Source of the DNA: JACVRW01 sp036519295
GTDB taxonomy: Bacteria > Actinomycetota > Thermoleophilia > Solirubrobacterales > Thermoleophilaceae
NCBI GenBank assembly: GCA_036519295.1
Contig: DATDLN010000230.1
Span: forward strand, 1-5,913
Length of the DNA stretch: 5,913 nt
Reading direction: 5' to 3'
Below, piece by piece: positions 1-5,908 of this stretch; position 1 is the first letter of the stretch, and each line of letters opens with the position of its first letter. A program made the position numbers and the translations under genes. The notes below the pieces were generated by a model. It made no database searches, was not told the origin of the DNA, and was given only the letters and a program-made list of their open reading frames with translations.

Positions 1-1014
1 GACTCGGAGATCATCGCGGCGCTGCTCTCCACGCACGAGTCCCACCGGATCGAGGAGGCGGTGGCCGACGTGATGCCGCGTCTCGAGGGCGCCTTCTCGA
101 CCGTGGTGATGACGAAGGACGCGGTCGTGGCGTTCCGCGACCCGGCCGGGTTGCGGCCGCTGGCGCTCGGCCTGCTGGGCGGCGATCACTGCATCGCCTC
201 CGAGAGCTGCGCCTTCGACATCATCGGCGCCGAGCTGGAGCGGGAGGTTGAGCCGGGAGAGATGGTCCTGGTGGACCATGACGGGCTCCGGACGAGCCAG
301 GTCGTTGAGTCGCCCCGGCGCGCGTTCTGCGTGTTCGAGCACATCTACTTCGCCCGCCCGGACTCGATCCTCGAGGGCAACCGCACGCAGGTATCACGCC
401 GCAAGATGGGCGAGATCCTGTGGCGCGAGGCGCCCGTGGACGCCGATGTCGTGATCGCGGTCCCCGACTCGGGGAACCCGGCGGCGGCCGGCTACTCGAA
501 GGCCTCGGGGATCCCCCGTGACGACGGGCTGATCAAGAACCGCTACGTCGCGCGCACCTTCATCCAGCCCGGACAGGAGCTGCGCAAGCACGGCCTTCGA
601 ATGAAGTTCAACCCGCTGCGCGAGGTGGTGGCCGGCAAGCGGCTGGTGGTCGTCGACGACTCGATCGTGCGGGGCAACACCACGCGCCAGATCGTGAAGA
701 TGCTGCGCGACGCCGCCGCGCTCGAGATCCACATGCGGATCTCGGCGCCGCCGATCCGGCACCCCTGCCACTACGGGATCGACATGTCGACGACGCAGGA
801 GATGGTGGCGCACGACCGCACCGTGGAGGAGATCGCACGCGAACTGGACTGCGACTCGCTCGCCTACCTCTCGCTCGACGGCGTATACGAGGCCATCCGC
901 TCCACCCGCGAAACGCATTGCGACGCCTGCTTCTCCGGCCACTACCCGCTCGAGCGGACCGACTCGGCCAACGGGAAGTTCGCGCTCGAGGAGCTCGCGG
1001 TCGTAAAGACTTAG
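1..1014 (+). CDS. purF: Amidophosphoribosyltransferase PurF, C-terminal part (5' end outside window)
   Basis: Catalyses the first committed step of purine synthesis in the cytoplasm: PRPP plus glutamine to 5-phosphoribosylamine. The frame is open from base 1, and 337 codons are visible; the family is about 470-500 residues, so the N-terminal catalytic Cys and much of the glutaminase domain lie upstream. The first residues (DSEIIAALL) belong to the end of the glutaminase domain. The phosphoribosyltransferase domain follows, with the flexible-loop region (KNRYVARTFIQP, about 535-570) and the PRPP-binding loop VVVDDSIVRGNTT at 646-684. Cysteines at 328 (CVFEHIYFARPDS), 766 (HPCHYGID) and the CDAC pair at 919 and 928 match the four ligands of the [4Fe-4S] cluster in Bacillus subtilis PurF, so this is the oxygen-sensitive Fe-S type rather than the E. 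coli type. An internal ATG/GTG could be mistaken for a start, but upstream sequence is clearly PurF. The gene ends in TAG, 70 nt before recQ. Confidence 0.97.
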   Translation, partial: DSEIIAALLSTHESHRIEEAVADVMPRLEGAFSTVVMTKDAVVAFRDPAGLRPLALGLLGGDHCIASESCAFDIIGAELEREVEPGEMVLVDHDGLRTSQVVESPRRAFCVFEHIYFARPDSILEGNRTQVSRRKMGEILWREAPVDADVVIAVPDSGNPAAAGYSKASGIPRDDGLIKNRYVARTFIQPGQELRKHGLRMKFNPLREVVAGKRLVVVDDSIVRGNTTRQIVKMLRDAAALEIHMRISAPPIRHPCHYGIDMSTTQEMVAHDRTVEEIARELDCDSLAYLSLDGVYEAIRSTRETHCDACFSGHYPLERTDSANGKFALEELAVVKT

Positions 1015-1067
1015 CGCGCTGGGCGACGCCGGTGTAACGCTTTCCCGCCTCCCTCCGGGGCCGGCGC

Positions 1068-1073
1068 TAGGGT
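1068..1073 (+). promoter_or_regulatory. Possible -10 box or ribosome-binding site ahead of recQ
   Basis: The 70-nt gap between purF and recQ contains TAGGGT at 1068-1073, which fits the TANNNT form of a -10 element, 11 nt before the recQ ATG. No convincing -35 is seen at the usual spacing. The same bases include AGGG (1069-1072), which could serve as a Shine-Dalgarno sequence, though a 12-nt spacing is long. The site could therefore be an internal promoter with a very short leader or only a weak ribosome-binding site; the sequence does not decide. Confidence 0.25.
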
Positions 1074-1084
1074 GGCGTTCCGCT

Positions 1085-2866
1085 ATGGACCTCACCCGCC
1101 CGCTGCACGAGCACTTCGGCTTCGCCCGCTTCCGGCCCGGCCAGCTCGAGGCGTGTGAGGCGGCGCTGGCGGGACGGGACGTTATGGTCGTCATGCCCAC
1201 CGGGTCGGGCAAGTCGCTCTGCTATCAGCTGCCGGCACTGTTGCGGGACGACGTCACAGTCGTCGTCTCGCCGCTGGTCGCCTTGATGCAGGACCAGGTC
1301 GAGGCGCTCGCCGCGCGGGGCCTCGGCGGACGAGTGGCGCTGGTGAACGCGCAGCAGGACGCGGGCGCCAACGCCGAGGCGCTGCGCCGCGCGGCGGCAG
1401 GCAAGCTGCAGCTCCTGTACGTCGCGCCGGAGCGCTTCGCCGCTCCCGGCTTTCTGGAGCGGATGTCCGGCGCGCGGGTGGGGCTGTTCGTTGTCGACGA
1501 GGCGCACTGCGTCTCACAGTGGGGACACGACTTCCGCCCCGACTACTTCCGCCTGGCCGACGCTGCGCGGGCGCTTGGAGCCACGGCGATCGTCGCGTCC
1601 ACCGCCACCGCTACGCCGCGGGTGGCTGCGGACGTGGCCCGCCGTCTCGGGTTGCGCGACCCGCTGCGGGTGGCCACCGGCTTCGACCGGCCGAACATCT
1701 CCTTCACCGTCGCTCGCCCGGCGCCGCACGAGAAGCGTACCCTCGTCGCGGAGGCCCTCCGCGCCGACGACGCGCTGCCCGCGATCGTGTACGCGGGCAC
1801 CCGCGCGGGCGCGGAGGAACTGGCCGCGGACCTGAGCGGCGCCCTCGGCGAGGAGGCGGAGGCGTACCACGCCGGACTCGACCGCGCGGAGCGCGCGCGG
1901 GTCCAGCGGCGCTTCCTGGCCGACGAGATCCGCGTCATCTGCGCGACGAACGCGTTCGGAATGGGGGTCGACAAGGCGAACGTGCGCACCGTCCTGCACG
2001 CCAGCGTGCCGGCGTCGCTCGAGGCCTGTTACCAGGAGGCGGGCCGCGCGGGCCGCGACGGGGGCCCCGCCCGCGCGGTGCTCCTCGCCGAAAATCGCGA
2101 CAAGGCTCTGCACGTGCACTTCATCAAGCGCGACGAGATCGACGAGGGCCTGCCGGGCTGGCTCGCCGACCGGTTCGCAGCCGCCGCCGACGGGGATGGC
2201 CGCTACCTGCTGGACGCCGCCCAGCTCACCCGGGACCTGGGCGGCGAGGGGGATCGACTACGGGCCTTGATCGGCCATCTCACGCGCGCGCGCGTTGTGT
2301 CGCCGTCGCCGTCGGCGCCCGACCGGGTGGCTGGGACGGTGCTGGGTCGCTTCGACCGGCGCGCGGCGGCGCTCTGCCGCGCCTCGGTTGAGGAGGCGGC
2401 CCGGGCGCGCTGGCGCCAGTATCGGGAGATCTGGGCCTACGTCGAGAGGGAGGCCTGCCGCCGCGAGGCGATCCTGCGCCACTTCGGAGACCGCTCGCTG
2501 CTCGATCGCGGGGTTGGGACGCCGCCGACTCGGGCATCTCCGGGAGGCTGCTGCGACGCCTGCGACTCCTCGCTTCGGCTCGAGGCGCCGCCGCCCAATC
2601 CACGCGAGATCGAGAGCCTCGACGACGCGATCCTGGCGGTCGCCGGCGCGGCCCGCCCCGCCGTCGGCCGGGTCCTCTGCGCAGAGATCCTGCACGGCTC
2701 GCGCAACAAGAAGATCCAGCGCAACTCCTACGACGGACTTCCGGCGTACGGGTTGTCCTCGCACATGCGCCGGGCCGACATTCTCTCCCGCGTCGACGAG
2801 CTGATCGAGGAGGGCCGCCTCGAGACCACCGGCGGGCCGTATCCAGTGCTGCGCGTCGCCGCGTGA
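1085..2866 (+). CDS. recQ: RecQ-family ATP-dependent DNA helicase (RQC type, no HRDC)
   Basis: A 3'-to-5' superfamily 2 DNA helicase of recombination and fork repair, 593 residues. Motif 0 is FGFARFRPGQ (residues 11-20), Walker A is MPTGSGKS (37-44), motif Ib is YVAPER (112-117), motif II is DEAH (138-141) followed by the RecQ-specific aromatic-rich loop CVSQWGHDFRPDY, motif III is STATATP (172-178), motif V is ATNAFGMGVDK (287-297) and motif VI is YQEAGRAGRDG (316-326). A zinc module follows, with C458 in ACRREAILRHFGD and C489, C490, C493 in GCCDAC. The last 75 or so residues look like the RQC winged helix (EILHGSRNKKI, then GLSSHMRRADI, ending YPVLRVAA). There is no HRDC domain, so it is slightly shorter than E. 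coli RecQ (about 610). The ATG sits just before motif 0, which supports this start. The neighbours are purine genes: the stop codon overlaps the purN start by 4 nt, so the two are probably co-translated. Family assignment is firm; its role next to purine genes is unknown. Confidence 0.95.
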   Translation: MDLTRPLHEHFGFARFRPGQLEACEAALAGRDVMVVMPTGSGKSLCYQLPALLRDDVTVVVSPLVALMQDQVEALAARGLGGRVALVNAQQDAGANAEALRRAAAGKLQLLYVAPERFAAPGFLERMSGARVGLFVVDEAHCVSQWGHDFRPDYFRLADAARALGATAIVASTATATPRVAADVARRLGLRDPLRVATGFDRPNISFTVARPAPHEKRTLVAEALRADDALPAIVYAGTRAGAEELAADLSGALGEEAEAYHAGLDRAERARVQRRFLADEIRVICATNAFGMGVDKANVRTVLHASVPASLEACYQEAGRAGRDGGPARAVLLAENRDKALHVHFIKRDEIDEGLPGWLADRFAAAADGDGRYLLDAAQLTRDLGGEGDRLRALIGHLTRARVVSPSPSAPDRVAGTVLGRFDRRAAALCRASVEEAARARWRQYREIWAYVEREACRREAILRHFGDRSLLDRGVGTPPTRASPGGCCDACDSSLRLEAPPPNPREIESLDDAILAVAGAARPAVGRVLCAEILHGSRNKKIQRNSYDGLPAYGLSSHMRRADILSRVDELIEEGRLETTGGPYPVLRVAA

Positions 2867-3507
2867 GCCTGCGGGTCGCAGTCCTCATCTCCGGAGCGGG
2901 AACGAACCTCCAGGCGCTGCTCGACACTGTGCACGGCAGGGGCGGGATCGAGATCGTCGCCGTCGCATCGAGCACTGCGGCGGCGGGCGGCCTCGCGCGC
3001 GCCGAGCGCGCCGGCGTCGAGACGGCGGTCTTCCCGATTGCGGAACATGCCGACCGGGCCGCTCGCGACCGGGCCCTCGGCGACTGGCTCGAGGAGCGTT
3101 CCGTGGAGCTGGTGGTACTCGCCGGCTTCATGGAGCTGCTCGATGTGGGGCTCGTCCGGCGCTTCGCCGGCCGGATGATCAACGTCCATCCCGCGCTCTT
3201 ACCCGCGTTCCCGGGGGTGCGCGCGATAGAGCAGGCGTTCGACTATGGAGTGAAAGTGATGGGCGTAACTGTGCACTTTGTGGACGAGGGAGTCGATACG
3301 GGTCCGATCATCTTGCAGGAGTGCTTCGCGCTTCCGTATTCTCGGGACATCGGCGAGATCGAGCACCGCGCGCACGCCGTGGAGCACCGGTTGCTGCCGC
3401 GTGCCGTACGCCTGATCGCGGAGGGCAGCGTCCGGATCGACGAGCGCAATCCGCGACTCGTCCACGTCGAAGAACGCGGCGATGTCGACCAACGGGACGA
3501 TGTCTAA
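2863..3507 (+). CDS. purN: Phosphoribosylglycinamide formyltransferase PurN
   Basis: Transfers a formyl group from 10-formyltetrahydrofolate to GAR, giving FGAR, the third step of IMP synthesis. It has 214 residues, close to the family norm of 190-215. The N-terminal phosphate-binding loop is VLISGAGTNLQALL (residues 8-21). The folate and catalytic region is MINVHPALLPAFPG, with N107 and H109 equivalent to N106 and H108 of the E. coli enzyme, and GVTVHFVDEGVDTGPII carries D145, equivalent to D144. The catalytic triad is therefore complete. The GTG start at 2863 overlaps the recQ TGA (GTGA), a typical coupling arrangement, and places the first beta strand right at the N terminus as expected; no upstream start exists without deep overlap into recQ. 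The C-terminal 15 or so residues (EERGDVDQRDDV) are acidic and overlap the start of purH. Confidence 0.96.
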   Translation: MSLRVAVLISGAGTNLQALLDTVHGRGGIEIVAVASSTAAAGGLARAERAGVETAVFPIAEHADRAARDRALGDWLEERSVELVVLAGFMELLDVGLVRRFAGRMINVHPALLPAFPGVRAIEQAFDYGVKVMGVTVHFVDEGVDTGPIILQECFALPYSRDIGEIEHRAHAVEHRLLPRAVRLIAEGSVRIDERNPRLVHVEERGDVDQRDDV

Positions 3508-5098
3508 GACCGCGCCCCACGGGGTCGAGACCGCCGCCCCTGGGGACGTCCAGGTCCGCACGGCGCTCCTCAGCGTCTCCGACAAGCGTGGGCTGATCGA
3601 TTTCGCCCACGGCCTGGCTGGACTCGGGGTCGCGATCGTCTCGACCGGCGGCACGGCCCGCGAGCTGGCGGAGGAGGGCGTCCGGGCGCGGTCCGTCGAG
3701 GACTACACGGGCTTTCCGGAGATCCTCGATGGGCGGGTGAAGACGCTCAACCCGCGCATCTACGCCGGGCTGCTCGCGATCCGCTCGGAGCCCGACCACG
3801 TCGACACCCTCAACCAGCACCGGATCGAGCCGATCGACCTCGTGTGCGTGAACCTCTACCCGTTCGAGAAGGTGTCCTCGCGGCGGGGTGTGCCCGATGA
3901 GGAGGTGATCGAGAACATTGACATCGGCGGTCCGACCCTGATCCGGGCGGCGGCGAAGAACCACCCGTATACAGCCGTGGTGGTGTCGCCCGAGAGCTAC
4001 GACGCGGTGCTCGACGAGCTGCGCAGGAGCGAGGGCCGGCTCTCGAGCAGCACCCGGGAAAGCCTGGCGACGGAGGCGTTCGCGTACACGGCCCGCTACG
4101 ACACGGCGATCTCGCGCTGGTTCTCCGAGCGCGAGGACGACCTTCCCCCGCAGTACACGCGCTCGTACGAGAAGGTGCTGGACCTGACGTACGGCGAGAA
4201 CCCGCACCAGCGCGCCGCCTACTACGCCGAGGCCGGCGCGCGGACGGATCTGCTTTCGATGGTCTCGAAGCTCCACGGCAAGGAGCTGTCGTTCAACAAC
4301 CTGCTCGACCTCGATGCGGGTCGGCGGCTGGTGGAGGAGTTCGAGCTCCCCGCCGTGGCGATCATCAAGCACAACAATCCCTGTGGTGCGGCCGTCGGCG
4401 TGAGCCCGGGGGAGGCCTTCGAGAAGGCGCTGGCCACCGACCCTCAGAGCGCCTTCGGGGGCGTCTTCTGCTTCAACCGACCGGTCGACCGGGCGCTCGC
4501 GGAGCGCCTCCATTCGATCTTCGTCGAGCTGGCGTTCGCGCCCGGGTTCGACGAGGACGCGCTCGAGCTGCTCGAGCAGAGGCCGAACGTTCGCCTCCTG
4601 GAGAACCGGGAGCGGCGCCGCGTGCCCGTAGGCGGGCAAGACATGAAGCGCGTCCGCGGCGGCCTACTGGTTCAGGACCGCGACACGAGCGTGGAGCTTC
4701 GCGAAGACATGCACGTGCCCACTCGGCGCAAGCCGACGGAAGAGGAGTGGGGGGAGCTGCTGTTCGCGACGCGGGTGTGCAAGCACGTGCGCTCGAACGC
4801 GATCGTGCTTTCGCGCGGCCTGGGCACGGTGGGTATCGGCGCAGGCCAGATGAGCCGGGTGGACTCGGTGCGGATTGCGGTCGACAAGGCGCGCGCGGCC
4901 GAGCTCGAGCTCGACGGCGCGGTGATGGCGTCGGACGCGTTCTTCCCCTTCGCCGACGGGCCCCAGCTGGCCATGGACGCCGGGATCCGCGCAATCATTC
5001 AGCCGGGCGGCTCGCAGCGCGATCCCGAGGTGATCGAGGCCTGCGACGCCGCCGGAGTCGCCATGGTGTTCACGGCCCGCCGTCACTTCCGCCACTGA
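3482..5098 (+). CDS. purH: Bifunctional AICAR formyltransferase / IMP cyclohydrolase PurH
   Basis: Carries out the last two steps of IMP synthesis: formylation of AICAR to FAICAR, then ring closure to IMP. It has 538 residues and looks complete. The IMP cyclohydrolase domain covers about residues 26-220: ALLSVSDKRGL, STGGTARELAEEG, GRVKTLNP (K87), NLYPF (Y126), ENIDIGG (D147) and AAAKNH (K159), which match Lys66, Tyr104, Asp125 and Lys137 of vertebrate ATIC. The AICAR transformylase domain follows, with YGENPHQ, the catalytic pair K296-H297 in KHNNPCG, DPQSAFGG, SDAFFPFADG, IIQPGGSQRD and the C-terminal RHFRH. An oddity is KTLNPRIYAG where most homologues have KTLHP.(I/V)H.G. The ATG at 3482 overlaps purN by 26 nt; an alternative ATG at 3500 would overlap by 8 nt and drop six residues that are not conserved. 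Neither has a strong Shine-Dalgarno, so the start is uncertain. Confidence 0.96.
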   Translation: MSTNGTMSKTAPHGVETAAPGDVQVRTALLSVSDKRGLIDFAHGLAGLGVAIVSTGGTARELAEEGVRARSVEDYTGFPEILDGRVKTLNPRIYAGLLAIRSEPDHVDTLNQHRIEPIDLVCVNLYPFEKVSSRRGVPDEEVIENIDIGGPTLIRAAAKNHPYTAVVVSPESYDAVLDELRRSEGRLSSSTRESLATEAFAYTARYDTAISRWFSEREDDLPPQYTRSYEKVLDLTYGENPHQRAAYYAEAGARTDLLSMVSKLHGKELSFNNLLDLDAGRRLVEEFELPAVAIIKHNNPCGAAVGVSPGEAFEKALATDPQSAFGGVFCFNRPVDRALAERLHSIFVELAFAPGFDEDALELLEQRPNVRLLENRERRRVPVGGQDMKRVRGGLLVQDRDTSVELREDMHVPTRRKPTEEEWGELLFATRVCKHVRSNAIVLSRGLGTVGIGAGQMSRVDSVRIAVDKARAAELELDGAVMASDAFFPFADGPQLAMDAGIRAIIQPGGSQRDPEVIEACDAAGVAMVFTARRHFRH

Positions 5099-5116
5099 GC
5101 TCGATGCGACCTCCGC

Positions 5117-5132
5117 TTCGACATCCATCGAA
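5117..5132. promoter_or_regulatory. Small inverted repeat, possible operator over the -35
   Basis: TTCGA at 5117-5121 and TCGAA at 5128-5132 are perfect inverted arms separated by 6 nt, lying on and just downstream of the candidate -35. ArsR-family repressors are homodimers that commonly bind palindromes in their own promoters, so this could be an autoregulatory site. The arms are only 5 bp and such repeats arise by chance in GC-rich DNA. Confidence 0.25.
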
Positions 5133-5145
5133 CGGTCGCTAGAGT
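5117..5145 (+). promoter_or_regulatory. Candidate promoter of the ArsR-type regulator gene
   Basis: In the 66-nt gap after purH, TTCGAC (5117-5122) and TAGAGT (5140-5145) form a plausible -35/-10 pair with a 17-nt spacer. The -10 fits TANNNT well and the -35 matches the consensus only partly. Transcription would begin near 5152, just ahead of the ribosome-binding site. This would separate the regulator from the purine operon. Based on sequence appearance only. Confidence 0.4.
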
Positions 5146-5153
5146 TGTCGCCC

Positions 5154-5157
5154 GAGG
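5154..5157 (+). promoter_or_regulatory. Ribosome-binding site supporting the TTG start
   Basis: GAGG lies 7 nt before the TTG at 5165, the ideal distance. No ATG or GTG start upstream of the conserved helices in this frame is available, so this site is the reason for accepting TTG as the start codon of the regulator. Confidence 0.5.
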
Positions 5158-5164
5158 CTTCCCA

Positions 5165-5491
5165 TTGAGAGAGCCCCACCACCCATCATGTGACGAGCTG
5201 GAGCTCTCCGCCGTCCTCCACGCACTCAGCGATCCGGCCCGGCTCGAGATCGTGCGCTGGCTGGCCAAGGGCGATGAGTGCACCTGCGGCATGTTCGACC
5301 TCGGCCTCTCGAAGCCCACCCTCTCCCACCACTTCAGAGTGCTCCGCGAGGCGGGCGTCGTCCGCACCCGCCCGGACGGCCGGAAGCGGATGCTGTCACT
5401 CCGTGACGAGGAGTTGGAAGGCCGTTTCCCGGGCCTCCTGGTCGCTGTGCTCTCAGCGGATCGGGAACGCGACGGCGCTCCCGCCGCCTGA
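5165..5491 (+). CDS. ArsR/SmtB-family winged-helix transcriptional regulator
   Basis: A 108-residue protein, typical of small ArsR-family repressors. Residues 11-35 (ELELSAVLHALSDPARLEIVRWLAKG) form the usual first helices with the signature LSDPARL.I. The recognition helix-turn-helix is about 44-64, with SKPTLSHHFRVLREAGVV, followed by the beta wing (RTRPDGRKRMLSL) and a C-terminal dimer helix (FPGLLVAVLSADR). C39 and C41 form a C-T-C motif close to where ArsR places its metal-binding ELCVCDL, and there is another Cys at position 9. Many actinobacterial relatives of this build keep only one of these Cys, so metal sensing is possible but not shown. It starts at TTG with a good GAGG site and probably has its own promoter. 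No target gene such as an efflux pump lies in view, so its regulon cannot be told; autoregulation is plausible. Confidence 0.85.
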   Translation: MREPHHPSCDELELSAVLHALSDPARLEIVRWLAKGDECTCGMFDLGLSKPTLSHHFRVLREAGVVRTRPDGRKRMLSLRDEELEGRFPGLLVAVLSADRERDGAPAA

Positions 5492-5533
5492 GCACGGGGG
5501 CTCTCCCGATCGCAACCGCCATACTTGAAGTCA

Positions 5534-5846
5534 GGGTCGTTAGCTCAATTGGCAGAGCAGCGGACTTTGGAAAGGAGCGCCAGTCGGGAAACCACTGGTT
5601 GGTCGGCGGCTGTTTGCTGGAACACCCTTAGAGCCCGCGGTACCGGCGACGGTGACAATCCTCGGGATTGGGCAATCAGCAGGCAACCCGGACACCGGAG
5701 AGCCCTCAGAGGCCATACGCCGCCCACCCTAACGTCGAGTCGAGGGTGAAGAGATGGTCCAGCCCGCAACGTCCGAAGGGCGGCCGGTGAGAGCCGGTGC
5801 GGGATTGTTAATCCGTTGGTTCTGGGTTCGAGTCCCAGGCGACCCA
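5534..5846 (+). tRNA. tRNA-Lys(UUU), interrupted by a group I intron
   Basis: Exon 1 is 5534-5567 and exon 2 is 5808-5846, giving a 73-nt tRNA after splicing, with CCA not encoded (CTCA follows). The acceptor stem is GGGTCGT (5534-5540) with GCGACCC (5839-5845), with one G.U pair. The D stem is GCTC/GAGC (5543-5546, 5555-5558). The anticodon stem is GCGGA (5560-5564) with TCCGT (5812-5816), closed by a G.U pair at its base. The T arm is CTGGG/CCCAG (5822-5826, 5834-5838) with loop TTCGAGT. The discriminator base is A5846. Removing 5568-5807 gives the 7-nt loop CUUUUAA and anticodon UUU. The spliced sequence closely resembles bacterial tRNA-Lys, including GGGTCGTTAGCTCA at the 5' end. The gene lies 42 nt after the regulator. 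CATACT at 5520-5525 could be a -10, but no -35 is evident. Without splicing the anticodon loop is broken, so a functional tRNA depends on intron removal. Confidence 0.93.
5568..5807 (+). ncRNA. Group I self-splicing intron (IC3-like) in tRNA-Lys, 240 nt
   Basis: All core helices can be drawn by eye. P1 pairs exon CUU (5565-5567) with GAG (5575-5577), giving the U.G pair at the 5' splice site. P2 is CCAGU/ACUGG (5580-5584, 5594-5598), with an inner GG/CC and a GAAA tetraloop at 5588-5591. P3 is GGCGGC/GCCGCC (5605-5610, 5719-5724). P4 is UGCUGG/UCAGCA (5615-5620, 5676-5681). P5 is CCC/GGG (5625-5627, 5670-5672), with an extension holding ACCG-GCGA-CGGU (5642-5653) and AAUCC/GGAUU hairpins. P6 is GGC/GCC (5682-5684, 5702-5704), capped by CCGG/CCGG. 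P7 is GGCCAU/AUGGUC (5711-5716, 5754-5759), with bulged A5710 and G5709-C5760, as in the guanosine-binding site. P8 is CACCCU/AGGGUG (5725-5730, 5743-5748). P9 is CCCGCA/UGCGGG (5763-5768, 5798-5803), with an inner GAGA-capped stem. The intron ends in G5807, the expected omega-G. The layout resembles the Azoarcus tRNA-Ile and Anabaena tRNA-Leu introns. It encodes no homing endonuclease. Confidence 0.93.
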
Positions 5847-5892
5847 CTCACTCGAGTCAAGTCGTGCGTCCTCTGTCGTCGTTGACCAGCTT

Positions 5893-5908
5893 GCGCGGCT
5901 CACCGCGC
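5893..5908. terminator. GC hairpin after the tRNA, possible terminator
   Basis: GCGCGG (5893-5898) and CCGCGC (5903-5908) form a perfect 6-bp stem with a CTCA loop, 47 nt after the tRNA. It lacks a T run on either strand in view, so it is not a classic rho-independent terminator; GC-rich actinomycetes often have hairpins of this kind. It could also be part of a gene that continues past the right edge. Confidence 0.3.

Noticed and set aside
2281..2294. Alternating CGCGCGCG run inside recQ, a possible Z-DNA or repeat element
   Set aside because: It is short, lies in frame within a normal coding sequence and is expected in DNA this rich in GC.
3308..4639. Long minus-strand open frame of 443 codons opposite purN and purH
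   Set aside because: It is a shadow of high-GC codon use in purH. Its sequence is rich in Arg, Val and His without recognisable domains, and it overlaps two certain genes.
5534..5620. Reading the anticodon as TTG (glutamine) from CTTTG in exon 1
   Set aside because: Joining after G5569 would need exon 2 to start at A5810 and leave an intron ending in T. Group I rules (5' exon ends in U, intron ends in G) and the overall match to tRNA-Lys favour UUU.
5525..5749. Plus-strand open frame of 74 codons beginning MKSGSLAQLAEQRTLERS
   Set aside because: It reads through tRNA exon 1 into the intron. It has no ribosome-binding site and no homing-endonuclease motif, so it is not a real intron-encoded protein.
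5545..5847. Minus-strand open frame of 100 codons over the tRNA, beginning MGRLGLEPRTNG
   Set aside because: It is the antisense of the tRNA exons and intron. Frames of this kind over tRNA genes are a known source of false protein calls, and the RNA structure fully explains the sequence.
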